Made by a program: the position numbers and the translations under genes
The notes under the pieces: model-generated
Told to the model about the DNA's origin: nothing
The model's database searches: none
Seen by the model: only the letters and a program-made list of their open reading frames with translations
Assembly (NCBI GenBank): GCA_013360215.1
Contig: JABWCP010000003.1
Span: forward strand, 1-64,000
Reading direction: 5' to 3'
DNA from: a bacterium
Lineage (GTDB): Bacteria; CLD3; SB21
Length of the DNA stretch: 64,000 bases
Shown here: in pieces, positions 25,899 through 35,145 of the stretch
How positions within the stretch are numbered: position 1 is the stretch's first letter
Layout: every line of letters begins with the position of its first letter

Positions 25899-26218
25899 CG
25901 CCCTACGCGATACCGTTGCACGGCGGATTCTCCCAACAAAAGCCCCAGCACCGCCGACGACATTAATACCAGTACGTTCATAAAAAACAGTTCGGCCAGT
26001 TCGTGAGCATGGTGTGCAAACGACGAAACGGCTATGGTATTGAGTATGAGAAATAATGAAGGAATAGACCACTTACGAATGAGATAACACATACGAATGT
26101 GTGTATTGTCGCGCCAGATCGAGGGATTGGCCCACCCGTTGCGGGCCGCTAAAACCCGCTCGGATACGATCAGTAAGATAAAAAATTCGATACAGGATAG
26201 GATAAAATATTCGCTCAT
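25895..26218 (-). CDS. Small polytopic membrane protein of unknown function
   Basis: The start at 26218 is preferred since AAAGG lies 5 bases upstream; an upstream in-frame ATG at 26260 exists. The 107-residue product has three hydrophobic segments (EYFILSCIEFFILLIVSE, WSIPSLFLILNTIAVSSFA, LFFMNVLVLMSSAVLGLLLG) divided by a basic loop with RNGWANPSIWRDN. The His-rich HHAHE between the last two helices may be solvent-exposed. No family was recognised. It may be transcribed with the MtaD-like gene, 78 bp upstream. Confidence 0.6.
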   Translation of the reverse strand: MSEYFILSCIEFFILLIVSERVLAARNGWANPSIWRDNTHIRMCYLIRKWSIPSLFLILNTIAVSSFAHHAHELAELFFMNVLVLMSSAVLGLLLGESAVQRYRVGR

Positions 26219-26296
26219 AATGCCTTTATCCGCTGTGATAACTTCAAGAACATTATACATGCGATGTACCTTTCCGGTTAAGTTTTTTTTAACTTT

Positions 26297-27622
26297 TTAG
26301 GCAATCCGATTTAATAGTTTTTTCAATTCAGGTCCGATGCGGTGGCGCACCGATTCATCGTCCAAAGTTACCATGCGCCGGTCTTTCATCAGCACCTTTC
26401 CATCCACCACGACCGTACGGACATCCGTACTTTTGGCTGAGTAGACAATTTGCGAATACAGGTTTTCCTCCGGGCGGGAGTGAATTTCATCCAACTGCAT
26501 GATGATCAGATCGGCGCGTTTGCCGGTTTCAAGGCTTCCGATTTCATCCGACAAACCCAATGTTTTTGCACCGCCCAAAGTGGCCATAGTATACACTTCT
26601 TCCGCCGTGATCGAGCGCGGGCCGAGACGCGGTTTCTGCAAAAGTGCAGCCAGTCGCATTTCCTGAAACATATCCAAATTATTATTGCACGGAGCGCCAT
26701 CCGCACCTAAGGATACCGTCACACCAAGACCCAGCAATTCGGGAACATGGGCTATGCCCGAGCCGAGTTTGAGATTAGACGAAGGGCAATGCATCACTTT
26801 GGTGCCGGTATCACGCAGGATATGGCGTTCTGTTTCATTGAGGTGAATGCAATGCGCAAGGCACAGCCGCTCGCCGGTGAGGCGTATATCATGAAAATAT
26901 TCGACATTGGGCGTGCCGCATTTTTTGATCACTTCGGCCAGTTCGCCGCGGTTTTCAGACGCGTGCGTATGCACCAGCAGGCCGTATTCTTCGGATAAGT
27001 CACGCACTTCGCAAAGTAATTCTTCACTGCACGAGAGCACAAAGCGCGGCGCGAAGGCAAACCGTAGGCGCCCGTCCGAGCGCCGATGCCAGTATCGCAT
27101 GAGATGCAGGCTCTCTTCGACAGACCATGCCCGCGTTTCGATCAACCCTTTGGGCGCACCGGGACAGTCGTCCATCATCGCTTTGCCGCACAACGCACGA
27201 ATTCCGGAACGGTCCATCGCTTCAAAAATATGATCCGTATGATGCACCGTGCCCATATCCATGATCGTCGTCGTGCCTCCGCGAATCAATTCCGTTAACC
27301 CCATTTCTGCCGACAGCCGGATGGAAGCCGGGTTATGCGCCGCTTCGAAAGGCCAGATTTTAAGCTTGAGCCAATCAAGCAGTTCGAGATCATCGGCTAA
27401 ATTACGGAACAGGGTCTGACAAAGGTGAATATGTGTCTGTACGAAGCCGGGCGCAACGATACAGCCTTGGGCATCAATGACCCGCACGCGGGATCCGGAC
27501 GGTACGCGAATTTTTCCGATCTTGCGAATGATGGCGCCGTCAATGAGAACATCGGCTTTGACGATGTCCCGGGCGGAATTCATCGTAATCACAGTGCCGT
27601 TTTTGATAAGTGTTAATGCCAT
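26297..27622 (-). CDS. Amidohydrolase, 5'-methylthioadenosine/S-adenosylhomocysteine deaminase-like
   Basis: A 441-residue metal-dependent hydrolase of the amidohydrolase (ATZ/TRZ, MtaD) group. The metal site is the opening THIHL in FVQTHIHLCQ, followed by LLDWLKLKIWPFEA, VHTHASE, AHCIHLNETE and HCPSSNLKLGSG. The catalytic Asp lies in SLGADGAPCNNN. Such enzymes deaminate methylthioadenosine and S-adenosylhomocysteine, products of SAM use, or related guanine and triazine compounds. The exact substrate is not fixed by sequence. It lies downstream of an RNA methyltransferase that itself yields SAH. Confidence 0.87.
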   Translation of the reverse strand: MALTLIKNGTVITMNSARDIVKADVLIDGAIIRKIGKIRVPSGSRVRVIDAQGCIVAPGFVQTHIHLCQTLFRNLADDLELLDWLKLKIWPFEAAHNPASIRLSAEMGLTELIRGGTTTIMDMGTVHHTDHIFEAMDRSGIRALCGKAMMDDCPGAPKGLIETRAWSVEESLHLMRYWHRRSDGRLRFAFAPRFVLSCSEELLCEVRDLSEEYGLLVHTHASENRGELAEVIKKCGTPNVEYFHDIRLTGERLCLAHCIHLNETERHILRDTGTKVMHCPSSNLKLGSGIAHVPELLGLGVTVSLGADGAPCNNNLDMFQEMRLAALLQKPRLGPRSITAEEVYTMATLGGAKTLGLSDEIGSLETGKRADLIIMQLDEIHSRPEENLYSQIVYSAKSTDVRTVVVDGKVLMKDRRMVTLDDESVRHRIGPELKKLLNRIA

Positions 27623-27701
27623 AATTTTTATTTATGTGCTTGTCGGATTAGCTCTTTTGAATACTCAGAAACGGAGTCTGAGATGACAAGCCGGTTTGTT
27701 T

Positions 27702-28478
27702 TTATGATCGTGTAAGTGCATGGAGCAAAATGCCGCATGATACTGCCGCATTCAACGATTCACCGCGGCCATATTTTTCGATGGCCATCAGCTGAATGGG
27801 CGCGGATCGAACTTCATCGGACAATCCGTGCGCCTCGCTTCCGATGATCAACGCCCAGGGCGCGAGCATCTTCGGCGGTATTTTTTCGCCATGCATATCC
27901 GCCGCCAAAACGGTGTACTTTTTTTTCAATAACGTTTCGATCGTTGTACGGAGTGAAGCATTTTCCACTATATGCAAACGAAAGATACTACCCATTGTGG
28001 CCCGCACGGCTTTAGGGCTGAAAGCCTCCGCGCAGGAAGGACTCAAATACACATGGTCCACGCCAAACCAATCCGCACTGCGCAACATCGTTCCCAGATT
28101 ACCGGGATCTGCGATCTGATCAAGGATAAGGACATTACCCAAAGATGCTCTGCCATTTTCGTCTATCGCAGCAGGTTTTCTTATCGCGGCGACGATACCT
28201 TGGGCATGCTCCGTATCCGAAAGTTTTTTAATATCCAGACTGGAAGCTAACCATGTGCTAGCGCCAAATTTCTTCTTCAGAAATTCCGCAGCCTGCGGAT
28301 GAGCTTCCAAAAAGGGTGTGTCCACGGCGATCCATTCGGCTTCCCATCCGGAGGATGAAAATTCCTCAAATAACCTGACACCTTCGATGTGAAATAATGC
28401 CTTTTGTTTCCGGGTGCGTTTGTCGAGCACTTCGGAATATTCTTTGACTTGCAGTTTGGTTAGACGCGGAAAAGGCAT
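27702..28478 (-). CDS. SpoU/TrmH-family RNA 2'-O-ribose methyltransferase
   Basis: A 258-residue SPOUT methyltransferase. The three family motifs are present: motif 1 NVLILDQIADPGNLGTMLRS, motif 2 LIIGSEAHGLSDEV and motif 3 GRGESLNAAVSCGILLHAL. The N-terminal substrate-binding domain (residues about 1-100) has KALFHIEGVRLFEEF. It uses SAM to methylate a ribose in rRNA or tRNA; the target base cannot be predicted. The gene is 34 bp downstream of the B12-binding protein gene and in the same direction. Confidence 0.92.
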   Translation of the reverse strand: MPFPRLTKLQVKEYSEVLDKRTRKQKALFHIEGVRLFEEFSSSGWEAEWIAVDTPFLEAHPQAAEFLKKKFGASTWLASSLDIKKLSDTEHAQGIVAAIRKPAAIDENGRASLGNVLILDQIADPGNLGTMLRSADWFGVDHVYLSPSCAEAFSPKAVRATMGSIFRLHIVENASLRTTIETLLKKKYTVLAADMHGEKIPPKMLAPWALIIGSEAHGLSDEVRSAPIQLMAIEKYGRGESLNAAVSCGILLHALTRS

Positions 28479-28512
28479 CGTTTAATTTTTAAGAACCGTA
28501 AAAAGAAAGGAC

Positions 28513-28926
28513 TCAGACCAAAACGCGGCGCGAACTTTTTTCGTACCACGCACGGATAAAATCAACGACATCCGATGTGGATGTGCCGGGACCGAATATT
28601 TTTTGAACTCCTGTTTTCTCCAGTGCGGCGGCATCTTCATCCGGTATGATACCTCCGCCGATAACTAACACATCATCGAGTTCGGCCTCTTTGATTTGTG
28701 TCATTATTTTAGGAAAGAGGGTCATGTGCGAACCTGAAAGAATGCTTAACGCAATTACGTCCACGTCTTCCTGCAACGCCGCCTGCACGATCATCTCCGG
28801 CGTTTGACGCAGACCGGTATATATGACTTCCATGCCGGCATCCCGCAATGCGCTGGCAATGATTTTGGCACCACGGTCATGACCGTCTAAGCCGGGTTTG
28901 GCCACTAAAACTTTGATCGGTTTCAT
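28513..28926 (-). CDS. Stand-alone B12-binding protein, methylmalonyl-CoA mutase C-terminal-like
   Basis: A 137-residue cobalamin-binding domain with the DxHxxG motif ([11 protein letters not shown]) whose His replaces the lower axial ligand of B12. The Ser in SILSGSH and the [11 protein letters not shown] loop follow. It matches the C-terminal domain of methylmalonyl-CoA or isobutyryl-CoA mutase in size and order. The catalytic TIM-barrel chain is not in this window. It may be the small subunit of a split mutase encoded elsewhere. The Shine-Dalgarno is not strong, and it starts 7 bp after the DUF1573-cytochrome gene. Confidence 0.9.
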   Translation of the reverse strand: MKPIKVLVAKPGLDGHDRGAKIIASALRDAGMEVIYTGLRQTPEMIVQAALQEDVDVIALSILSGSHMTLFPKIMTQIKEAELDDVLVIGGGIIPDEDAAALEKTGVQKIFGPGTSTSDVVDFIRAWYEKSSRRVLV

Positions 28927-28933
28927 ACAAAAC

Positions 28934-29734
28934 TCACTTATGTTTCCAACTTCCGATATATTCTACAAGCGATTTTATCTGTGCTTCATCCAGCGGACCT
29001 CCGGCGCTTTTGGCAAAACCGCGCATCATGACATTGGACGGCGATCCTTTGGCGATACGCTCCTGCAGCAGCGACGCATCCGCACGATTGAGAAATTCAC
29101 CGCCACGCAAAGGCTGCGCTACGGCGCCGCGACCGTCTGCACCGTGACACATCGCACACGACACATCAAATAAATCTTTACCAAACTTTCCAACACCGGG
29201 TTCGACATGGCAATTAGCACATTTGCCTTCGAAATACGAACCGTGCATATCGCCTTCGACTTCCGGATGCATGGCGCTGGATTTTTTCATCCCGCCGGTA
29301 TGAGCGGAACCGTTACCTTCGACTTTGACGACAAGATTGAGCTGGGTGACGGGATTATCGGCGCTATTGGAAAAAACAGTAATCGTTTTGTGAATGTTTC
29401 CGACTTTGCCGCGTGAATTGAAGGTTGCTTTGATCTCGCCCTTACCGTTCGGCGGTATGATATCGGAACTGAGTAAAGCCGCCGTACAACCACAGGATGC
29501 TTTGACGTTTTGAATTTTGAGTGTGTCATCGCCGGCATTGGAAAAAGAAAAAACACCATCTACGATATCGCCTTCCCGTATTACGCCAAGGTCTAATGTT
29601 TCCGATGCAAAAACAATACGTGCTCCCTTTTTACCATCCCGAGGTTTAGTGGATAATTTTGTATTGGATGACAAAAAAAATCCTAAGGCGAACAAAACAC
29701 CCGTAAAAAAAAGTAATGAAATTTTTTCCCGCAT
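28934..29734 (-). CDS. DUF1573 domain fused to cytochrome c domain
   Basis: A 266-residue exported protein with an N-terminal signal anchor (about 5-22). It has a DUF1573 immunoglobulin-like domain (about 45-140), with the typical [19 protein letters not shown] and the paired-Cys-like CGCTAALLS. Its C-terminus bears two CxxCH motifs, CANCH and CAMCH (HGADGRGA). The second is within a normal mono-heme cytochrome c domain; the first lies in the connecting segment and suggests a second heme. The heme domain ends with a conserved LVEYIGSW helix. Likely role: periplasmic electron transfer bound to a structural domain. It heads a minus-strand gene run of five. Confidence 0.85.
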   Translation of the reverse strand: MREKISLLFFTGVLFALGFFLSSNTKLSTKPRDGKKGARIVFASETLDLGVIREGDIVDGVFSFSNAGDDTLKIQNVKASCGCTAALLSSDIIPPNGKGEIKATFNSRGKVGNIHKTITVFSNSADNPVTQLNLVVKVEGNGSAHTGGMKKSSAMHPEVEGDMHGSYFEGKCANCHVEPGVGKFGKDLFDVSCAMCHGADGRGAVAQPLRGGEFLNRADASLLQERIAKGSPSNVMMRGFAKSAGGPLDEAQIKSLVEYIGSWKHK

Positions 29735-30073
29735 AATTTTAAATCAATTTAAAGTTCCCATGAAGAGATTTTGGTTACCTGTAAAAATACGTATTCACTA
29801 AAATACATGCAAGTCTTAATGTTTACAAAAGTTTACGTATATAAAAAAACAAACCCAAGCGTCAAATATTCAGTTAATGACACCACGCTTATAAATAAAA
29901 GCTAATTGCCAATTCATAAAACGAATAAAAACTTAACCACTTAACTCAATTCTAAAATGTGGCAAATTCTGAGCCAATACTACATATCATCGTTGCTTTT
30001 AGCTCGTGAATGAAATATCTTAATTTGAGCAAAAAGCGAGCCAAAAGAATTCACATTAGTAGTATGTTAAAAC
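29735..30073. other. 339-bp AT-rich intergenic region between divergent operons
   Basis: No gene is visible. The stretch separates two divergent operons (DUF1573-cytochrome leftward and recO-lpt-rpoN rightward) and is rich in A/T, with repeated TTTAC words near 29820-29840. It contains the candidate recO promoter described separately. Confidence 0.6.
29993..30021 (+). promoter_or_regulatory. Candidate promoter of the recO-lpt-rpoN operon
   Basis: TTGCTT (29993-29998) and TATCTT (30016-30021) are separated by exactly 17 bp, about 45 bp before the recO ATG. Both boxes are only partial matches to the sigma-70 consensus. Confidence 0.4.
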
Positions 30074-30832
30074 ATGGCGATAATAACCACAGAAGCGGTG
30101 ATATTGCGGTCAATGCCGTATCGCGAAACGAGCAAGATCGTCACAGCGCTGACCAAAGATCACGGCAAACTTAGTCTTATCGCACGCGGGGCGCGCGACA
30201 CCAAAAGCAAATACGGCGGAGCGCTGGAGCTTTTTAATCATATCTCGGTCATTTATTACGAACGCGCCAATCGGGATATGTTTTATATATCCGACGCGTC
30301 GGTTATTCGCGGGTTTACTCATATTCAAAAAGATCTCTCCCGCACCTATATCGCGATGGCAATTTTGGAGATGGCTAACCGCGTCGTGCACGGCAACGAA
30401 GAGCATCAAGGATTTTTCGAATTGATCCTGCAAACGCTCGCCGGACTGCATGAAGAGCAGCGTCCTAAAAACGGGTTGCTTTTTTTTCTGATGGCGATGG
30501 CCGATAATTTGGGATTTACGATGGACTTTGAGAACTGTGATTTTTGCGATAACCGTGTTAAGAATAAAGACATCCTGCGTTTCAATTCCGATCGCGGAAG
30601 ATTAGTTTGCGGCGAATGTCCGCGTGAATTTCACGTACACGATACGCCGGCATTATCCAAAGAAAGTATCGCCGTGATGGCGCATCTGGCGCGGTGCCGA
30701 GGTCGCGGCGTGTATAATCTGACGATCAGCGAACGCAGTACTCAGGAAGTATTTCAGGTATTACTTCAGCACTTGCAACGTCATATTGACGAATTGCGGA
30801 CGCTTCAAACTTTGGCGTATTTACGATTATGA
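30074..30832 (+). CDS. recO: DNA repair protein RecO
   Basis: A 252-residue recombination mediator that works with RecR to load RecA on SSB-coated single-stranded DNA. The N-terminal OB-fold begins with TTEAVILRSMPYRETSKIV and GKLSLIARGARDTKSKYGGAL. The helical middle follows. The zinc ribbon CDFCDNR...CGEC is near 157-183. Length and domain order are normal. It is first in a seven-gene operon, followed with a 4-bp overlap by lptC. This link between recO and lipopolysaccharide export genes is positional; a functional link is not known. Confidence 0.93.
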   Translation: MAIITTEAVILRSMPYRETSKIVTALTKDHGKLSLIARGARDTKSKYGGALELFNHISVIYYERANRDMFYISDASVIRGFTHIQKDLSRTYIAMAILEMANRVVHGNEEHQGFFELILQTLAGLHEEQRPKNGLLFFLMAMADNLGFTMDFENCDFCDNRVKNKDILRFNSDRGRLVCGECPREFHVHDTPALSKESIAVMAHLARCRGRGVYNLTISERSTQEVFQVLLQHLQRHIDELRTLQTLAYLRL

Positions 30833-31446
30833 AATATTGGTTCATTATAACGTACACAACTTTGTTGAGTTGTACAGCGCTGACTGAAAAAGAAGACCTG
30901 CCGGCCGGCGAAAAACCGGACCGCCCCGGGCAGGAAGGTTGGAACTCGGTGGCCGTGTTTAGCTCGGGCGGCGTGAAAGACGCAGAATTACATTTTGCAC
31001 ACATGCAGAAATGGGATACCAAACAATTGACGACTTTTCGAAACGGACTGCGCGTGGAGTTTTTTGAAAAAGGCACGCACAGCGCGACACTGACTTCGGA
31101 CAGCGGCGAAATTCGCTCCAATACCAATAATCTTTTCGCCTATGGCAATGTCGTGATCGTTTCCGACAGCGGCGTATCCATGCAAACCGAAAAAATTTAT
31201 TGGGATCATCAGAAACAACGCATTTTCGCCGACGGACTCGTCACCATGACGACCGACGAGGATACGTTACGCGGGTACCAGTTCGAATCCAATAAAGATT
31301 TGACCAACTGGAAAATGAAAAATGCAAGCGGTCGTTCGGCACGGGATATTGATCTGCGTACAGGTACCGTCAAGCCCAAGACTACACGCCGTAACGATAC
31401 GGAGCTTGATAAGGAGATGGACGCCATGATCAAGGAGCGTCCGTGA
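30829..31446 (+). CDS. lptC: LPS export periplasmic protein LptC-like lipoprotein
   Basis: A 205-residue protein with an N-terminal lipoprotein-type signal (TYTTLLSC), followed by a beta-rich LptC/OstA domain. Strand repeats such as LTSDSGEIRSNTNNLFAYGNVVIVSDSGV and TEKIYWDHQKQRIFADGLVTMTT show the beta-jellyroll used to hand lipid A from LptFG to LptA. The usual LptC has an uncleaved membrane anchor; here a lipobox is seen, as in many FCB-group homologues. It overlaps recO and the next gene by 4 bp each. It should act at the periplasmic face of the inner membrane. Confidence 0.82.
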   Translation: MKYWFIITYTTLLSCTALTEKEDLPAGEKPDRPGQEGWNSVAVFSSGGVKDAELHFAHMQKWDTKQLTTFRNGLRVEFFEKGTHSATLTSDSGEIRSNTNNLFAYGNVVIVSDSGVSMQTEKIYWDHQKQRIFADGLVTMTTDEDTLRGYQFESNKDLTNWKMKNASGRSARDIDLRTGTVKPKTTRRNDTELDKEMDAMIKERP

Positions 31447-32630
31447 GATCCTTTTGCTACTTCATCATATTCTTATGCTTCTTCGCGGTGGCGCATTCTC
31501 TTTGGGCACAGCAAAATGAAGATTACAAGCCGCTCAAACTGGATGAGGCCGACGAAATCGAAAACCAGCGCATTGACGGCAAAGATGTGATGAAGGCACG
31601 CGGCGACGTACGTTTTTCGCATGACACATTGACGGCGACGTGCGATCAGGCTGCTTTTTTTCGCGAAATGCAGACGGCGATCCTCATCGGCAACGTGGTG
31701 CTCAATGACCGCCACCGTACGATTTACTGCGAAAAAGCGCGTTATTACGCCCGGCAAAAAAGAGCCGTATGCGAAGGCAATGTGATTTTCGTAGATCGCG
31801 CAACGACACTGGTGGCCGATTCGCTCGTGTACTTTACCCAAAGCGAACAATTAACGGCGCAAGGTCAGGTTGTGATTTACGACAGCACAGAAGAAATGAC
31901 CATGTATGGCGAACGCGGATTTTATGATGCTAAACGTAGATATGCGAACGCGACCGGACACCCTTATATGATCCAATTTGACAGTACCCATTATAAAGGT
32001 CAAAATATCGCCCGCCTGAGTCGCGGCATATATACCCAGCCGCCGCGTGACAGTGTAACCGGTAAACCCGTGCGTTTTTCGCCGGATGAACAAATCACGG
32101 CGCGCGGGCTTTTCGTCGAAGTATATCAGGACAGCCATCTCGTCGATGTGCGCGACAGCGTGGAATTTTTACGTGAAAAACTTCGAACCACATCCGGCAA
32201 AGCGCGTTATCACACCAAAAAAGAATTTCTGACGCTGCAGAAAGAACCGATCGCCGATTATGCACTCAACCGTATGGTCGGTGATTCGATGATCGTTCAG
32301 TTTCGCAAACGCGCGATCGAAACCATGTATGTCATCGGAAATGCCATAGCCACTTCGTCGGTGGATACGCTGGGCACGATGGTCAATACGCTCCAAGCCA
32401 AACAAATCACCATGCATGTCAAAGATAAACACCTGGATGTGATGGAAGCGCAGGGAAATGCGTATAATGTATATTATCTCGAAGGCCGGGAGGGCGCCAA
32501 TCGCATATCCGGTCCTAACATGAGTTTGTTTTTTGATACCAAAGGAAAATTACGTAATTTTCGCGTGGATGGCGGAGCCGAAGGCACCTATTTTCCCGAA
32601 AACCTGAAGAATCGAATCGAAAAACCATGA
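31443..32630 (+). CDS. lptA: OstA/LptA-like LPS transport protein
   Basis: A 395-residue exported protein with a signal peptide (SFCYFIIFLCFFAVAHSLWAQ). Its mature part is made of repeating OstA-type strands, for example DVMKARGDVRFSHDTLTATC, VLNDRHRTIYCEKARYYARQ and TTSGKARYHTKKEFLTLQ. This is about twice the length of E. coli LptA (185 aa), so it may span more of the periplasm or combine LptA and an LptD N-terminal-like part. It is expected to form the bridge that carries lipopolysaccharide to the outer membrane. It overlaps both neighbours by 4 bp. Confidence 0.85.
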   Translation: MRSFCYFIIFLCFFAVAHSLWAQQNEDYKPLKLDEADEIENQRIDGKDVMKARGDVRFSHDTLTATCDQAAFFREMQTAILIGNVVLNDRHRTIYCEKARYYARQKRAVCEGNVIFVDRATTLVADSLVYFTQSEQLTAQGQVVIYDSTEEMTMYGERGFYDAKRRYANATGHPYMIQFDSTHYKGQNIARLSRGIYTQPPRDSVTGKPVRFSPDEQITARGLFVEVYQDSHLVDVRDSVEFLREKLRTTSGKARYHTKKEFLTLQKEPIADYALNRMVGDSMIVQFRKRAIETMYVIGNAIATSSVDTLGTMVNTLQAKQITMHVKDKHLDVMEAQGNAYNVYYLEGREGANRISGPNMSLFFDTKGKLRNFRVDGGAEGTYFPENLKNRIEKP

Positions 32631-33430
32631 GCGAAACCGTACAACACGAACAACCCAGTTTACCGGCATTGGCCGATTATATTGATCACCAATCGGATCA
32701 GAAAAAAACATTGCGTGCCGAGGGATTGCTCAAACGCTACGGCAGCCGCACCGTCGTCAATGGCGTGAACGTACAGGTCACGCAGGGTGAAATCGTCGGA
32801 CTTCTCGGTCCTAATGGCGCCGGAAAAACCACTACGTTTTACATGATTACGGGTATGATCAAGCCTAATCACGGCTCGGTCTTTCTTGATGAAAAAAAGA
32901 TAACCACGATCGCCATGTACCGCCGTGCACAATTAGGCGTCGGCTACCTTGCGCAGGAAGCTTCCATTTTCCGAAAGCTCTCCGTCGAAGATAATATCAT
33001 GGCCATCCTCGAGACGCTGCCCTTGAAACGGAAAGCCCGTCGCGAGCGGCTTGATCAACTGCTGGAAGACATGCGCATCACGCACATTCGCAAGAGTAAA
33101 GGTTATGCACTTTCCGGCGGCGAACGGCGGCGCACCGAAATCGCACGTGCCCTGGTCACCAATCCGCGCTTTCTTCTTCTGGACGAACCTTTTGCCGGCA
33201 TTGATCCGATCGCCGTTGAGGACATCCAGTCCATCGTGCAAGGGTTAAAATCACGCGGCATCGGTATTCTCATCACGGATCACAACGTGCACGAAACCTT
33301 GGCCATCACCGACCGCGCATACCTGCTATTTGACGGACGCGTACTCAAAAGCGGAACGGCACAATTTCTGGCCGACGACCCCGAAGCGCGTAAATTGTAT
33401 CTCGGCGATAAATTCAAATTGAGGGATTAG
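32627..33430 (+). CDS. lptB: LPS export ABC transporter ATPase LptB
   Basis: A 267-residue ABC ATPase that powers LPS extraction from the inner membrane together with LptFG. Walker A is GLLGPNGAGKTTTFYMITG, the Q-loop is YLAQEASIFRKL, the signature is ALSGGERRRTEIARAL, Walker B is RFLLLDEPFAGIDP and the switch His is ITDHNVHETL. The LptB-typical ERRR after the signature and TIAMYRRAQLGVGYLAQE are present. It has about 25 extra residues at the N-terminus. The permeases lptF/lptG are not in this window. Confidence 0.95.
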   Translation: MSETVQHEQPSLPALADYIDHQSDQKKTLRAEGLLKRYGSRTVVNGVNVQVTQGEIVGLLGPNGAGKTTTFYMITGMIKPNHGSVFLDEKKITTIAMYRRAQLGVGYLAQEASIFRKLSVEDNIMAILETLPLKRKARRERLDQLLEDMRITHIRKSKGYALSGGERRRTEIARALVTNPRFLLLDEPFAGIDPIAVEDIQSIVQGLKSRGIGILITDHNVHETLAITDRAYLLFDGRVLKSGTAQFLADDPEARKLYLGDKFKLRD

Positions 33431-33439
33431 ATCAGGATT

Positions 33440-35110
33440 ATGGCACAGGGGATGAAACAAATACTCAGCCAGCAAATGAAGCTGTCACCACAACAGGTGA
33501 TGCTATCCAGCTTGCTGCAGTTACCTATCACCGCGCTGGAACAACGGCTCAAACAGGAGCTAGAACAAAACCCGTTGCTCGAAGAATCGCAGGAACTCGA
33601 AGAACTGCAAGACGAGGAAATGGAACTCGAACAGACGCAAGAAAAACCTGAACTGAAACAGGAACAGGAAAAACCCGAAGACGTGGCCAAAGAGGAAGAA
33701 GTTGCTATCCAGGCAGAAAAAGACAAAGAGAAAAAAGAGGAAGAAGAAGTCGATTGGGCCAAAATCCTCAACGACGACAGTTCGTTTGAGATACGAATGC
33801 CCCGCGGCCAGGGCGAAGACGACGATGATCAGGAATGGATCCAACCGGACAAAATATCGCTCAGCGATCATTTACTCGAACAACTGCGGTGGACTTCGCT
33901 GACTGAAGAACAACGCCGTATCGCGGAATATATCATCTGGAATCTGAATGAAGACGGATATTTTGTGATGGATGATCCGCTCACCGGCGAAACACCGATC
34001 GCCGATGAAGTGCAGCGCTTTACCGAAGCCGTTGGTGAATTTCGTGACGATACGTTGCTGGCCGATAAACCGGACGAACCCGCGGAAGAATCTGAACGCA
34101 AAACGACACATAGAAAAAAAACAACACCTAAAATTGATGCGGTACAATTCGTCGCGGATGAATTTCAAACCACGGCCGAAGCCGTCGAAAAAATATTAAA
34201 AACCATCCATACGTTTGATCCGCCGGGCATCGGTGCGCGCCATCTCAAAGAGTGCATTCTGATCCAGCTGTATCGGCGTAAAGAATCGGACGGATTTTAT
34301 CAAAACGGCACGGATATCACTATACGCATCATGCATGAAGCCTATGAAGATTTTATCAATCGCCGGTACGATAAAGTCGCTAAAATGCTAAATATTCCCA
34401 TAGACGCCATCAAACACAGCATCAGCGAAGTACTTTCGATCAATCCCAAACCCGGCGAAGGATATATTACGCCGGAACAAAACTATATCACGCCCGATGC
34501 CGCCGTCAAAAAAATCGACGGCAAATTTGAAATCATACTCAACGATTACGATGTGCCCCATCTGCGTATCAATAATGCTTACAAACGGATGATGCTGGAG
34601 CGCAATAAAACGGGCAAAGAAACCAAAGACTTCATCAAGAATAAACTCGAAGCCGCAAAGTGGCTTATCAATTCGCTCTACCGTCGCCGGGATACGATCT
34701 ATCGTACGATCGAGTCCATCGTCGAACTGCAGCAGGAGTTTTTTGAAAAAGGCGTCCACCACATCAAGCCGATGAAACTTGAAGATGTGGCCGTACGTAT
34801 CGGTATGGATATTTCGACGATCAGCCGTGCGACCAACGGTAAATACGTCCAGACCGATTACGGCGTATTCGAATTAAAATATTTCTTCTCCACGGCCATG
34901 ACCAACAGCGACGGTGAAGACGTCTCCACCAAACAGATCAAAACTTTATTGAAAGAGGTTATTGATCAGGAGGACAAACGCCATCCTTACAGCGATGAAG
35001 AATTGGCTAAGGTCCTTACCGAACGCGGTACGCCGATAGCACGGCGCACGATCACCAAGTACCGCGAGCAAATGATGATCCCCTCGGGGCGTCTCCGCAA
35101 ACAAATCTGA
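33440..35110 (+). CDS. rpoN: RNA polymerase sigma-54 factor
   Basis: A 556-residue sigma-54. Region I begins with GMKQILSQQMKLSPQQVMLS and LEQRLKQELEQNPLLEE, the interaction site of enhancer-binding proteins. Region II is an unusually long acidic and lysine-rich linker (residues about 45-110). The core-binding region contains FDPPGIGARHLKECI. The HTH (DVAVRIGMDISTISRATNGK) and the C-terminal RpoN box (RRTITKYREQMMIPSGRLRK) recognise -12/-24 promoters; the canonical ARRTVAKYRE is seen with V to I and A to T changes. It follows lptB by 9 bp, the same order (lptB-rpoN) as in many proteobacteria. Confidence 0.95.
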   Translation: MAQGMKQILSQQMKLSPQQVMLSSLLQLPITALEQRLKQELEQNPLLEESQELEELQDEEMELEQTQEKPELKQEQEKPEDVAKEEEVAIQAEKDKEKKEEEEVDWAKILNDDSSFEIRMPRGQGEDDDDQEWIQPDKISLSDHLLEQLRWTSLTEEQRRIAEYIIWNLNEDGYFVMDDPLTGETPIADEVQRFTEAVGEFRDDTLLADKPDEPAEESERKTTHRKKTTPKIDAVQFVADEFQTTAEAVEKILKTIHTFDPPGIGARHLKECILIQLYRRKESDGFYQNGTDITIRIMHEAYEDFINRRYDKVAKMLNIPIDAIKHSISEVLSINPKPGEGYITPEQNYITPDAAVKKIDGKFEIILNDYDVPHLRINNAYKRMMLERNKTGKETKDFIKNKLEAAKWLINSLYRRRDTIYRTIESIVELQQEFFEKGVHHIKPMKLEDVAVRIGMDISTISRATNGKYVQTDYGVFELKYFFSTAMTNSDGEDVSTKQIKTLLKEVIDQEDKRHPYSDEELAKVLTERGTPIARRTITKYREQMMIPSGRLRKQI

Positions 35111-35145
35111 AATGAACCTAACTATTTTCATGAAGGAACGACGGC

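Noticed and set aside
27664-27682. Hairpin CTCAGA/TCTGAG between the TrmH-type and MtaD-like genes as terminator
   Set aside because: The stem is only 6 bp and no T-run follows on the minus strand.
27623-27701. SAH-responsive riboswitch ahead of the MtaD-like gene
   Set aside because: The gap is only 79 bp and no conserved riboswitch core could be recognised by eye.
33427-33771. Serine/cysteine-rich open frame on the minus strand inside rpoN
   Set aside because: It is the reverse reading of the Glu/Lys/Gln-rich codons of sigma-54 region II.
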